From: Clostridium sp. Cult3
GTDB taxonomy: Bacteria > Bacillota > Clostridia > Tissierellales > Tepidimicrobiaceae
Direction: 5' to 3'
Length of the DNA: 47,365 nucleotides
Assembly (NCBI RefSeq): GCF_021655115.1
Contig: NZ_PPXY01000049.1
Coordinates: 1-47,365 of the forward strand
Each line of letters opens with the position of its first letter. Position 1 is the stretch's first letter. Shown here in pieces: positions 25,574 through 33,577 of this stretch. Under the pieces are notes generated by a model. The model was not told where the DNA came from, made no database searches, and saw only the letters and a program-made list of their open reading frames with translations. The position numbers and the translations under genes are program-made.

Positions 25574-27241
25574 CTATAAAACCTCCTTTAATCTAGCATA
25601 TAATTCATCTCCACTAAAAGGCCTACCGTCATATTTTAGTATCTTGTGAGTGGATTTGATTAACGCTTCCTCTCTTATTAAGCTATCTAATTGGCCAGTA
25701 GCATTTTGTTCCACATCTATAATCTTTTTAGCAGTATCTTTTAGCTCCAACAATCTATTAGTTGGCAGTGGCCATATATCTCCAAATACTAGAGCACCTA
25801 TAGATACTCCTTCTCCTATTAACTTCTCTACTGCCTCTCTTACCGCGCCATAGGTAGAGCCCCAACTAACTATCAAATTTTTAGGTTTTTCATCTCCTAT
25901 TAACCAAGGTTCTTCCACTTCTTCCTTTAAGCTTTCAAACTTTTTCAGCCGCTTGTCTACCATTTTAGTCCTTATTTCATCGCTTTCCGTAATATTACCC
26001 CATTCATCGTGTTCATCACTATCTACTAATACCACTTGTCCTGGAACTTTCCCTGGTAATATTCTAGGGGAAATTCCGTTTTCTGTAAACTTATACCTTT
26101 TATATTCCTCGTCGGTAACTGCCTCTTCTCCAGAAATATATCTTTCTATTTGGATCTTTCTAAAATCGAAAGGCTTCTGAGTAGTCATAGAGTCTGCCAA
26201 GTATTGATCGCTCATCAAAAGTACTGGTATTTGATATTTTTCCGCTATATTAAAGGCTCTAGCTGTCTGATAGAAAGCGTCCTCTGGACTTCTCAATGCC
26301 ATAATCATCCTAGGGAATTCTCCGTGCCCAGCATGGATCATAAATCTTAAATCCCCTTGTTCCGTTCTAGTAGGAAAACCTGTCGCTGGTCCTGGCCTTT
26401 GTACATTGATTACTACCACTGGTACCTCTATCATGCCTGCTAAACTTAAAGCCTCTACCATTAATGCAAAACCTCCACCTGAAGAACCAGTCATAGCCCT
26501 TACCCCTGCATAAGATGCACCTAATGCCATATTTAAAGCCGCCACTTCATCCTCTACTTGGTCTACTGCAATTCCCATATCATCAGCATGGGTAGCAATA
26601 TAGTTTAATACACCAGTAGAAGGGGTCATAGGATAGCCGCAGTAAAACTTACATCCTGCTGCTATGGCTCCTAAACCTACTGCTTGGTTTCCATTGATTA
26701 TGATCTTGCCATCCTCTAAGGTTTCCAGCTTATGCTCTTCATCTAACATTGCATATCCTGCCCTTAGTGCATTGATATTTACTCTGTATATTTCATCCTT
26801 AAATTCTTCCTTAATGACCTCTTCACCTTTTTCTAAAGGTAAACCATAGTATTTTAGTATGGCACCTAAACCTACAGTAGTATAAACCCTTGGGTTTCTT
26901 AAGGATTTAGCGGTCTCAATTAGCTCTAGATGGATTACACCTTTATCTTTAGCAATACTTGTATCGGCAATTATTATGCCATTCTCTTTAAGTTTAGTAC
27001 TATGGATTCCTACGGTTTCTTCATTTAAAGCAAATATTATATCCACCTTTGAACTATAGGAGTATATAGGTTTGTCGGAAAATCTAATATAGAAAAAGTT
27101 GTGTCCTCCCCTTACCCTGGACATATAATCGCTATGGGAGAAAACGTGGAATCCAGATCGCTTTAAAGTTTTTTCTAAAAGTCTGGCAAAAGTATCCATC
27201 CCCTGACCTGCTTCTCCTCCCACCAATATGCTATAATCCAT
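25574..27241 (-). CDS. korA: 2-oxoacid:acceptor oxidoreductase, alpha subunit (gamma-alpha fusion)
   Basis: 555 residues. The N-terminal gamma domain (about 1-180) begins MDYSILVGGEAGQGMDTF and contains SRVRGGHNFFYIRFSD. The alpha domain starts near 185 with NQAVGLGAIAAGCKFYCGYPMTPSTGVLNYIA and includes MTGSSGGGFALMVEALSLAGM and VVINVQRPGPATGFPTRTEQGDL, the CoA/pyrimidine-side motifs. The fused gamma-alpha order is typical of two-subunit KorAB/VorAB enzymes. The frame opens at 27277, but AAAGGAGG 7 nt before ATG 27241 sets the start. It overlaps nothing and abuts korB with no gap, so it is translationally coupled. Confidence 0.93.
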   Translation of the reverse strand: MDYSILVGGEAGQGMDTFARLLEKTLKRSGFHVFSHSDYMSRVRGGHNFFYIRFSDKPIYSYSSKVDIIFALNEETVGIHSTKLKENGIIIADTSIAKDKGVIHLELIETAKSLRNPRVYTTVGLGAILKYYGLPLEKGEEVIKEEFKDEIYRVNINALRAGYAMLDEEHKLETLEDGKIIINGNQAVGLGAIAAGCKFYCGYPMTPSTGVLNYIATHADDMGIAVDQVEDEVAALNMALGASYAGVRAMTGSSGGGFALMVEALSLAGMIEVPVVVINVQRPGPATGFPTRTEQGDLRFMIHAGHGEFPRMIMALRSPEDAFYQTARAFNIAEKYQIPVLLMSDQYLADSMTTQKPFDFRKIQIERYISGEEAVTDEEYKRYKFTENGISPRILPGKVPGQVVLVDSDEHDEWGNITESDEIRTKMVDKRLKKFESLKEEVEEPWLIGDEKPKNLIVSWGSTYGAVREAVEKLIGEGVSIGALVFGDIWPLPTNRLLELKDTAKKIIDVEQNATGQLDSLIREEALIKSTHKILKYDGRPFSGDELYARLKEVL

Positions 27242-27516
27242 ATTCTTACCTCCTTTTGTTCCATAGTGTTTATCCAATTAATAGAGTAAAACCCTCCTAT
27301 ACCTTATACCCTAGTTGTTTCTTAAATAACCCTCAAATTTTTATATTCAAAAATCCTATCAGTATATCTCTCATAGTCCTATTTTTTTCTGTACTATTCT
27401 TGTTTTCTTATTAATAAATTCTTTCTCCATTAACACACATTTAACATTGTTTAGCATATACTGAACTAAATCCAATACAAAGGGGTAATAATTAAGGTAC
27501 AAACGCTTGGGCTAGA

Positions 27517-27927
27517 TTGTTCAATCCTCCTAACTCTGGAGTAAATCTACATGTAACAGTCTGGACTGTAAGTGATGTTTCTGAATCTCCATTTCGTGCA
27601 CAAATTTGGTTTAATACAGACCCTCCTGGAACGCCACAAGAATCCAACCTTATAACTCCATCAAATTTAGCAATTTGTCCTCTCCCAATATCAAAGGTGA
27701 AATTACAATATGCATCAAATGTATCTGGTGACCCAGTGGGAGGTATTAAAGCTTTTGCAAGACGAGGACAACCTGAAACTACCATTGTTGATGATGAACA
27801 AGGTAAATTTATATTTCCACCTGGCGGTTCTTTTTTAATATTTTTATCTAATCCAGAGACACCTGAACTAGCAGCCAGTGGAAAAGTTGCTTATGGTTGG
27901 TGGGAAGAACCTATATGTAATAAGTAA
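27517..27927 (+). CDS. DUF6143-like protein, apparently 5'-truncated
   Basis: The open frame gives about 136 residues: FNPPNSGVNLHVTVWTV, then SPFRAQIWFNTDPPGTP, VKLQYASNVSGDPVGGI, RRGQPETTIVDDEQGKFIFPPGGSFLIFLSNPE and a final VAYGWWEEPIC. From memory this matches DUF6143, a Firmicute family of unknown function, often sporulation-linked. The family-like reading continues upstream as GTNAWARL to a TAA at 27493-27495, and no ribosome site precedes the TTG at 27517. The N-terminus is therefore missing or interrupted by a nonsense codon, and it may be a pseudogene. It lies alone on the plus strand between korA and a YhhN-like gene. The 27242-27516 gap holds nothing else I recognise. Confidence 0.55.
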   Translation: MFNPPNSGVNLHVTVWTVSDVSESPFRAQIWFNTDPPGTPQESNLITPSNLAICPLPISKVKLQYASNVSGDPVGGIKAFARRGQPETTIVDDEQGKFIFPPGGSFLIFLSNPETPELAASGKVAYGWWEEPICNK

Positions 27928-27950
27928 GTAATATAATATATTTTAAAGCA

Positions 27951-27988
27951 AAAAAGCCCTTGTTACCCTTTGGTAGCAAGGACTTTTA
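27951..27988. terminator. Bidirectional terminator
   Basis: Stem AAGCCCTTGTTACC / GGTAGCAAGGACTT with a CTTT loop lies between the convergent ends of the DUF6143-like and YhhN-like genes, with A and T runs on both sides. Confidence 0.8.
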
Positions 27989-27990
27989 AC

Positions 27991-28689
27991 TCATTCATAA
28001 TTATACCCACTTAAAGCTAACAATACCTGAGAAGGCAAATAGAATAACCACATGGCTATGGAAGAAATACTATATAATAGGCCTTCGCTAAAAATATTAT
28101 ACATAGCCACACTTATATCACATAGTAAAAATAATATCATACCTATGAGGACCATATGGCGGTTGGGTTTAGGATATATTTTATATCTATATGCTTTAAA
28201 TGCCTTTGCCACGCTATTCAACAAGCAGAAAGCATAAAATATTCCCATTATCCATATAAAATCCAACTCTATTACTAGTTTATTTACTATGAAATAAACA
28301 ATGGATAAGCTTAAAAATATTACTATAAAATTTCTAATGGCAAGTTTTAGGTTTCTAAGCTCATATCTAAAGGAATATATTATCTGAACTATGGAAAATA
28401 GAAAAATTCCCAATATATAGTGGCTATCTAAAATTAAAAGGAATAAATCTGCAATCAGAGTGATAAAGAGTCCAACTTGAAGTAGATGAAGATCTTTGTA
28501 GCTTAAGGCATCCTTTCTAGTAAATAGAGAAATAATAAATACAATAATCATAGATAGGAACTTCAACCTATCTGTAGATATAAAGCCATGAATATCAAAT
28601 ATATCCATGTACATAAACCATATGTATAGTATTACAATAAATAATAGCAGGATTCCAATAATCCTTCGTTTTTGAATAGCTTTTGACAT
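27991..28689 (-). CDS. YhhN/TMEM86-like integral membrane protein
   Basis: 232 residues with about eight membrane helices and almost no loops. The pattern LIADLFLLILDSHYILGIFLFSIVQIIY (about 77-104) and LFLLCDISVAMYN with a final MWLFYLPSQVLLALS resemble the YhhN family. TMEM86 members are lysoplasmalogenases that hydrolyse the vinyl-ether bond, and plasmalogens do occur in anaerobic Clostridia, which gives a plausible but unproved role. ATG 28689 has AAAGG 7 nt upstream. It is monocistronic and downstream of tRNA-Thr. Confidence 0.65.
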   Translation of the reverse strand: MSKAIQKRRIIGILLLFIVILYIWFMYMDIFDIHGFISTDRLKFLSMIIVFIISLFTRKDALSYKDLHLLQVGLFITLIADLFLLILDSHYILGIFLFSIVQIIYSFRYELRNLKLAIRNFIVIFLSLSIVYFIVNKLVIELDFIWIMGIFYAFCLLNSVAKAFKAYRYKIYPKPNRHMVLIGMILFLLCDISVAMYNIFSEGLLYSISSIAMWLFYLPSQVLLALSGYNYE

Positions 28690-28755
28690 AATTTCAACCT
28701 TTCTATGTAAGGCAAATTATCCCATATTTAAAAGTATAGTATTTATCTATAATTG

Positions 28756-28786
28756 TGGGACAGTGAGAACCGTCCCCACTGTCCCA
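28756..28786 (+). repeat. 31-nt palindromic element, copy 1
   Basis: Perfect 10-bp arms TGGGACAGTG and CACTGTCCCA around AGAACCGTCCC. It begins 5 nt past the tRNA-Thr 3' end (minus strand) and may end that transcript. The same architecture recurs at 28931, 29006, 31861 and 33578. Confidence 0.85.
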
Positions 28787-28790
28787 GATT

Positions 28791-28866
28791 TGGAGCCAAT
28801 AAAGGGGTTCGAACCCTTGGCCTGCAGTTTACGAAACTGCTGCTCTGCCAACTGAGCTATATTGGC
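28791..28866 (-). tRNA. tRNA-Thr (anticodon CGT)
   Basis: 76 nt. The acceptor stem is GCCAATA/TATTGGC with an encoded TCCA end. The D arm is GCTC...GAGC. The anticodon stem GCAGT/ACTGC encloses the loop TTCGTAA (anticodon CGT, reading ACG). The T arm is AAGGG-TTCGAAC-CCCTT. All stems pair. It is isolated rather than in a cluster, with its own promoter. Confidence 0.96.
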
Positions 28867-28890
28867 CCAAGTAATTTTAATCATAATTAT

Positions 28891-28919
28891 AATATACTAC
28901 TTTTTGTGAGGTTTGTCAT
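28891..28919 (-). promoter_or_regulatory. Promoter of tRNA-Thr
   Basis: ATGACA (28914-28919), 17 bp, TATATT (28891-28896) on the minus strand, about 25 nt before the mature tRNA 5' end. Confidence 0.75.
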
Positions 28920-28930
28920 CCCTTTTTTTA

Positions 28931-28961
28931 TGGGAGACTGAGGATGGTTCTCAGCCTCCCA
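28931..28961 (-). repeat. 31-nt palindromic element, copy 2 (inverted)
   Basis: On the minus strand it reads arm TGGGAGGCTG, core AGAACCATCCT, arm CAGTCTCCCA. The arm sequence differs from copy 1 but most pairing is kept, indicating compensatory change. It lies 12 bp upstream of the tRNA-Thr -35. Confidence 0.8.
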
Positions 28962-29005
28962 TTTTAGCTATATTGGGACAAAATATTAATAAAATAATAT
29001 TAATT

Positions 29006-29036
29006 TAGGACAGAAAGAACCGTCCTTTCTGTCCCA
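29006..29036 (+). repeat. 31-nt palindromic element, copy 3
   Basis: Arms GGACAGAAAG and CTTTCTGTCC are perfect complements around AACCGTC. Both arms changed together relative to copy 1. It ends 8 nt from the stop of the tldE-like gene. Confidence 0.82.
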
Positions 29037-29043
29037 GGTTGAT

Positions 29044-30384
29044 TTATTCTCCCGATATGGCTAGTTTTTTAACCTTTATACTTGGGGAAGCTACTCCATT
29101 CATAGAAACCCTTATATCCTTACCTATCTCTTCAATATCCATCAATGTTTCAAAGAAGTTTCCTGCTATGGTTATTTGATTTATAGGTCTTTTTATCTTT
29201 CCATTTTCTATCTCATATCCATGAGCAGATAATGAATAATCGCCAGAAACTGGATTTAAACCAGAGTGTAGACCTTGTAAGTCGGTAATATATACTCCAC
29301 TATCCACACTATGGAAAATTTCTTCTAAGGATTTATCCCCTTCTTCCACATATAGATTCGTGGTAGAAGTAGTTATAGAGGATTTGTAGGAATCCCTGTG
29401 CCCGTTTCCAGTAGACTTTACTCCATCCTTTGTGGCAGTTTTCCAGTTGTATAGATAGGTCTTTAATACTCCTTCATCTATTATCTTTTTACAATATGTT
29501 GCTGTTCCTTCTCCATCGAAGGGGCTAGAATTAAAACCTCCTTCTACAAAGGGATCGTCTACCAATGTGAACTTTTTCATAGCAATTGGTTCATGGATCT
29601 TATCCTTCAATAGGGATAATCCTTTTTGGACCCTTTCTGCATAAAAAACGGATTGGAAAGCTCCTAATAGTTCAGCAAATGCATCATTTCTAAATACCAC
29701 TGGGTATTCCTGAGATTTAATAGGCTTAGCTCCTAATAGTGATAAAGCTTCTTCTACCGCTTCCCTTGCTAACTTTTTATAATCAAATTCTGCAAAATCC
29801 TTAGATATAACATAGCTAGATCCAGTTTTGGTATCTTCCCCTTCTTTGGCTACCACCATAATAAATGCATAGGCTAAATTTCCACTGTCCTCTAGATTTA
29901 AACCCTTGGTATTTACAAGATATTTGCTATTTTCTATCTCATTGTACATACAATAGCTTACCGCTACAATCCTTGGATCTAAATCTAAGGCTGCCTTTTC
30001 TAAGGCCTTTGTAAATTCAATTTTATCCTCTAGTGGTGTTTCATGAAGCTCTTTACTAAAGTTATCCAATTCCTTGTATTCATCTGAGCCGGAGAATATT
30101 ATCTCTTTTTCTAAGGCATCTATATGTTTTCCATTTTCATAGGCTTCCTCTATTAACATTTCTATAGAGGATTCATCTACCTTTTCAGTATAGGAATATC
30201 CCATCTTGTCATCATATATACCCCTTAGGGATAGGCCTTCTGTGTCGGAGATATTGTATTTGTCGATTTCACCATTAAATACAGCTATCTCTATAGCCTT
30301 GGTCTTTTCTACATAGACCTCCATATCTTCGAATCTATCTTTTCCTTGTTCGAATATCTTATCAGCTAATTCCTTATATTTCAT
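29044..30384 (-). CDS. TldD/PmbA family protein, TldE-like
   Basis: 446 residues, the non-catalytic partner of a TldD/TldE metalloprotease. Family features: ADKIFEQGKDRFEDMEVYVEKTKAIEIAVFNGEID at the N-terminus, GLSLRGIYDDKMGYSYTEKVD, SSPFDGEGTATYCKKIIDEGVLKTYLYNWKTA and GLHSGLNPVSGDYSLSAHGYEIENGKI. The HExxxH zinc motif is absent, as expected for TldE/PmbA. The heterodimer degrades unfolded peptides and matures modified peptides such as microcin B17. ATG 30384 lies 1 nt after the tldD stop behind GGGGGAG; the upstream ATG at 30411 would overlap tldD and is rejected. Confidence 0.92.
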   Translation of the reverse strand: MKYKELADKIFEQGKDRFEDMEVYVEKTKAIEIAVFNGEIDKYNISDTEGLSLRGIYDDKMGYSYTEKVDESSIEMLIEEAYENGKHIDALEKEIIFSGSDEYKELDNFSKELHETPLEDKIEFTKALEKAALDLDPRIVAVSYCMYNEIENSKYLVNTKGLNLEDSGNLAYAFIMVVAKEGEDTKTGSSYVISKDFAEFDYKKLAREAVEEALSLLGAKPIKSQEYPVVFRNDAFAELLGAFQSVFYAERVQKGLSLLKDKIHEPIAMKKFTLVDDPFVEGGFNSSPFDGEGTATYCKKIIDEGVLKTYLYNWKTATKDGVKSTGNGHRDSYKSSITTSTTNLYVEEGDKSLEEIFHSVDSGVYITDLQGLHSGLNPVSGDYSLSAHGYEIENGKIKRPINQITIAGNFFETLMDIEEIGKDIRVSMNGVASPSIKVKKLAISGE

Positions 30385-30385
30385 A

Positions 30386-31777
30386 CTAGTTCTCCCCCTT
30401 TCTTCCACCAACGGTTAAAGCTTTAACCCTTATAGTTGGCTGTCCTACATTAGTAGGTACCATGCCGCTTAGAGAACCACATACTCCTTGACCAAAGGTT
30501 TGATTATTCCCTACCATATCTATATTTTCCAACACCTTAGCTCCAGTACCTATGAGGGTTGCACCACGAACAGGTTTTGTTATCTTTCCATTTTCAATTA
30601 AATAGCCTTCCATTACTGCAAAGTTAAAGTCCCCTGTAGCTGGATTTACACTTCCTCCACCGAGCTTTTTAGCGAATAATCCTCTTTCCGTATCGGATAT
30701 TATCTCTTCAAAAGTAGAGTCACCGTTGGCTATAAAGGTATTATTCATCCTAGAAGTAGGTGCAAATTTATAGGATTGTCTCCTTCCAGAGCCAGTAGAT
30801 TCCATACCCATACGCCTCCCATTTAATTTATCTATCAAATAGGATTTAAGTATTCCATTCTCAATAAGTACATTTCTCTGGGTTAGCTTTCCTTCGTCAT
30901 CAATATTTAATGAACCCCATTCATTTGGTAGAGTTCCATCATCAATAGCGGTTACTAAAGGCGATGCAATTTGCTCTCCTAGCTTATTGGAAAAAACAGA
31001 AGTCCCCTTAGCTACTGAAGTTGCCTCTAAGCTATGGCCACAAGCTTCATGGAATAGCACTCCCCCAAATTCATTGTGAATAACTACTGGCATTACTCCA
31101 GATGGGCAATAATCTGCTAATACCATGGTTTTAGCAATTCTCGATGCTTCTTTACCTACCTCATCTACATCTATACCATCGAAGAACTCAAAGCCCATGG
31201 AAGCTCCTGGGGCATAAAAACCTACTTGCATTTCTCCATCCTTTGATGCTACGGATTGAACATAAAACCTAGTCCTAACCCGCTTGTCTTCTACCATCAA
31301 CCCTTCCGAATTAGCTATCAGTACGTTTTGTTCTTCATCAAAATAATCAGTGGTAACCTGGGTTATTAGAGAATCGTAATTTTTAGCGCTCTCATATCCC
31401 CTTTTTAATAATTCTACTTTTTTAGCTTTGTCTACAGTACTCGGTATGATTTTTATTGGATTTAAATTTCTAGTATCTGATTTCATTAAATTTAATACTA
31501 TATCTGTTTTTTTAGATTTCAATGCTAATGCAATTTCCTTTGCCACTTCTATTAAATTTTCTTCACTGGCATCATTGGTATAGCCATAAACAGCATTAAA
31601 ACCGTCAAATATTCTAATACCTACACCAAAATCCCTGCCTGATATACTGTTTTCTACATATCCTCCCACCATTTTGATATTTGTATTAAACCTATCTTCT
31701 ACAAATATTTCTGCAAAATCTCCTCCATGGGAAAGAACTGCGTAAAGAACATTTTCTATTGTCTTTTTACTAAGCAA
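30386..31777 (-). CDS. tldD: Metalloprotease TldD
   Basis: 463 residues. The zinc motif HEACGH is at 243-248 in GGVLFHEACGHSLEATSVAKG. Other TldD signatures are GGYVENSISGRDFGVGIRIFDGF near the N-terminus and the C-terminal GGSVNPATGDFNFAVMEGYLIENGKITKPVRGATL with CGSLSGMVPTNVGQPTIRVKAL. It forms the catalytic half of the dimer with the downstream TldE. The start is TTG at 31777, seven nt after AAAGGGGG. No peptide-precursor or RiPP maturation gene is visible around it, so a housekeeping role is more likely. Confidence 0.94.
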   Translation of the reverse strand: MLSKKTIENVLYAVLSHGGDFAEIFVEDRFNTNIKMVGGYVENSISGRDFGVGIRIFDGFNAVYGYTNDASEENLIEVAKEIALALKSKKTDIVLNLMKSDTRNLNPIKIIPSTVDKAKKVELLKRGYESAKNYDSLITQVTTDYFDEEQNVLIANSEGLMVEDKRVRTRFYVQSVASKDGEMQVGFYAPGASMGFEFFDGIDVDEVGKEASRIAKTMVLADYCPSGVMPVVIHNEFGGVLFHEACGHSLEATSVAKGTSVFSNKLGEQIASPLVTAIDDGTLPNEWGSLNIDDEGKLTQRNVLIENGILKSYLIDKLNGRRMGMESTGSGRRQSYKFAPTSRMNNTFIANGDSTFEEIISDTERGLFAKKLGGGSVNPATGDFNFAVMEGYLIENGKITKPVRGATLIGTGAKVLENIDMVGNNQTFGQGVCGSLSGMVPTNVGQPTIRVKALTVGGRKGEN

Positions 31778-31860
31778 AAAATTACCCCCTTTGTGAATAT
31801 TTCCTACAATTATTATTATATATTATTTCGAGACTGAAATCATTTATTTTATATATATTT

Positions 31861-31891
31861 TGGAACATCGGGGACAGTTCTCACTGTCCCA
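31861..31891 (-). repeat. 31-nt palindromic element, copy 4 (inverted)
   Basis: On the minus strand: arm TGGGACAGTG, core AGAACTGTCCC, degraded arm CGATGTTCCA. An inner perfect hairpin GGGACAG / CTGTCCC has formed through a single change in the core. It lies 19 nt past the stop of the gluzincin-like gene, where it could end transcription. Confidence 0.78.
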
Positions 31892-31909
31892 TTTTTAGAT
31901 ATAGAATTA

Positions 31910-32971
31910 TTATACTATGTAATTAATTATTTGACTCTCATCTTCATTATAAGCTGTTACCACTGAGCCTTCTATAAAAATTGGCTTATTTCTATCATGA
32001 TCATATAAGCTCACAAAATGTTCATGTAATATTTCCTTTTCTAATTTATACATATTCATAGGGTCATAGCCTGTAATGCTATATTTGCCAAAATGATTTT
32101 TTCTGTCAGCAGCATGAAATTTATTAAATCTATTGAATAATTCCTCCTTACATTTTATCATATTTTCTTCTATAGCAGGGTCTATTGGAATCCTTTCAAT
32201 CTCAACTCTTTCACCGATTATACTCATCAATTCTTCCATAATGGTATTAGGATTGTCTTTTATTTCTTGGGATAATTGAATGTTCATCGAATCTAACAAT
32301 ATAAGCAACAATGTCCCATAAAAATAGGAATATCTTCTTGTATTAAATATCATATTATTGTCCGCTATAATTTGTAGATAATTACCAATGCGTTCTTTAT
32401 ACTTCTTTTCATCAATTGTCTTCAAAGCCATTGTTCCCACATATTCTGCTGTGCCTTCTAAGGTTTCAATTTTGAATTCATATTCAGTAGCCCCCCTATA
32501 AAGTCTACTTCGTTTATCCCTAATGCTAATTATTTCTACAAGATTTGATAGTTTTATTTCATCATCTTTTGATGTAATAGCTTCTATGAGAAGTCTGGCT
32601 TCCTTTTTCTTTATATTATAGTATTCAGCTTCCAAAGGCTTATCTAATCCCTTTATATCATTGGGGAATCTATTCTCTTCGTTATCCAATTGGAAGGCAT
32701 GGAACATTTCATGGACTATATTAGATGTTAGTATTTCAATGCTATCTAAATCTTTTTCTGTTATACGCCAAATTGCAATTTTCTCACCCTCATAATCTAT
32801 AGATGTATTCCCCTTAAACCTGTTATCAACTTCTATATCCCTATCCCCAAAATAAACTCTCTCATCATCATATAGTACAAATTTATATCTTTTAAATCCC
32901 TTCCACAACTCTCTAAAATCCATATCATTTAAGATACTATCTATCTGTTGCCAGATATTATTCACATTCAT
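31910..32971 (-). CDS. Gluzincin-like HExxH protein of unknown function
   Basis: 353 residues, soluble, without signal peptide. HEMFHAFQ (His87, Glu88, His91) is followed 80 residues later by LEGTAEYVGTMAL (Glu172/Glu176), the spacing and glutamate third ligand of gluzincin metallopeptidases. The N-terminal 60 residues (FVLYDDERVYFGDRDIEV) form a possible beta-rich cap. I do not recognise the family. ATG 32971 sits 7 nt from AGGGGG and overlaps the upstream HTH gene by 14 nt, so the two are translationally coupled. Regulator plus HExxH protease recalls ImmR/ImmA-type pairs in layout only; no sequence similarity to those is claimed. Confidence 0.7.
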   Translation of the reverse strand: MNVNNIWQQIDSILNDMDFRELWKGFKRYKFVLYDDERVYFGDRDIEVDNRFKGNTSIDYEGEKIAIWRITEKDLDSIEILTSNIVHEMFHAFQLDNEENRFPNDIKGLDKPLEAEYYNIKKKEARLLIEAITSKDDEIKLSNLVEIISIRDKRSRLYRGATEYEFKIETLEGTAEYVGTMALKTIDEKKYKERIGNYLQIIADNNMIFNTRRYSYFYGTLLLILLDSMNIQLSQEIKDNPNTIMEELMSIIGERVEIERIPIDPAIEENMIKCKEELFNRFNKFHAADRKNHFGKYSITGYDPMNMYKLEKEILHEHFVSLYDHDRNKPIFIEGSVVTAYNEDESQIINYIV

Positions 32972-33407
32972 CCCATATCCCCCTTGTTTCCATGAATTCA
33001 TGGATTGTTTTTGTATTTCCAATTAACGTAAACTGAGCAATTCTATCTTTCTTTAAATATTGGTATGAAAACTCTAAATTTTCATTTCTATTGACTAACT
33101 CAACTATCTGTTGAACCTTTGATTCTAACTCATCCTCTGATGCTACTGGAACATTAATAATCACTGCACCTGTATCAGATTTAGGGTTACTCTTTAAAAA
33201 ATTAAATACTCTATCGTGATTATTCTCCATAATATTATTGCTAACATTTTCATCCTCAAACAATTTTTTAATATCATCTTCAGTAAATCTCCATTGGACA
33301 CCTATTTTCTTCCCTTGCAATTTCCCATCTTTAATATAATTTCTAATGGTCCTTTCCGTAAGACCTGTCATAATTGCAATATCCTTTACAGTATATAGCT
33401 TTTCCAA
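32958..33407 (-). CDS. Helix-turn-helix (MerR/excisionase-type) regulator
   Basis: 149 residues. The N-terminal HTH_17-type domain reads LYTVKDIAIMTGLTERTIRNYIKDGKLQGKKIGVQWRFTEDDIKKLF (about 3-50). A C-terminal domain of about 85 residues (TGAVIINVPVASEDELESKVQQIVELVNR, then FSYQYLKKDRIAQFTLIG) resembles a small ligand or partner domain. The ATG at 33443 opens the frame, but AAAGGGG 7 nt before TTG 33407 decides the start. Its consensus promoter carries 10-bp direct repeats, likely its own operator. Its end overlaps the HExxH gene, so regulator and putative protease are made together. Confidence 0.82.
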   Translation of the reverse strand: MEKLYTVKDIAIMTGLTERTIRNYIKDGKLQGKKIGVQWRFTEDDIKKLFEDENVSNNIMENNHDRVFNFLKSNPKSDTGAVIINVPVASEDELESKVQQIVELVNRNENLEFSYQYLKKDRIAQFTLIGNTKTIHEFMETRGIWDECE

Positions 33408-33421
33408 AGTATTACCCCTTT

Positions 33422-33460
33422 CATTATTTTCATATATTTTCATTATATTTCATGTATTTT
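33422..33460 (-). repeat. 10-bp direct repeats in the HTH-gene promoter
   Basis: On the plus strand, four units of the form CAT-N-TATTTT start at 33422, 33431, 33441 and 33451, one helical turn apart. They cover part of the promoter spacer, the -10 and the region up to the ribosome site. The period and position suggest a cooperative operator, probably for the encoded HTH protein. Confidence 0.7.
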
Positions 33461-33470
33461 CACATGTCAA
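33442..33470 (-). promoter_or_regulatory. Consensus promoter of the HTH-HExxH operon
   Basis: TTGACA (33465-33470), 17 bp, TATAAT (33442-33447) on the minus strand, both perfect. The predicted start near 33435 lies within the 10-bp repeats. Confidence 0.9.
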
Positions 33471-33483
33471 TAGGATTTGTAAT

Positions 33484-33522
33484 AAAAAAAGATCCAACTA
33501 TCCTTAATTAGATAATTGAATC
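33484..33522 (-). terminator. Orphan minus-strand terminator
   Basis: Arms 33491-33502 and 33511-33522 (12 bp, two G-U) enclose CTTAATTA and are followed on the minus strand by T7. No minus-strand gene lies between it and the divergent plus-strand operon, so it either insulates the HTH promoter or ends a small unidentified RNA. Confidence 0.65.
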
Positions 33523-33577
33523 CTTCCCTTTGCTTACAATAATAGCCAAAGATTCTCCCACATATAAATATTAAATG

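Noticed and set aside
27492-27785. Minus-strand ORF opposite the DUF6143-like gene
   Set aside because: No ribosome site, and the plus strand encodes a recognisable family pattern.
28756-29036. CRISPR array
   Set aside because: Spacing between the repeats is irregular, orientation varies, and a tRNA lies between two copies.
31910-33407. ImmA/ImmR mobile-element switch or toxin-antitoxin pair
   Set aside because: No integrase, phage or conjugation genes lie nearby; the HTH protein is of the MerR/excisionase type and the protease has a gluzincin rather than ImmA-like motif layout.
33422-33460. Plasmid-type origin iterons
   Set aside because: There are only four A+T-rich units, placed inside a consensus promoter, with no Rep gene; an operator explains them better.
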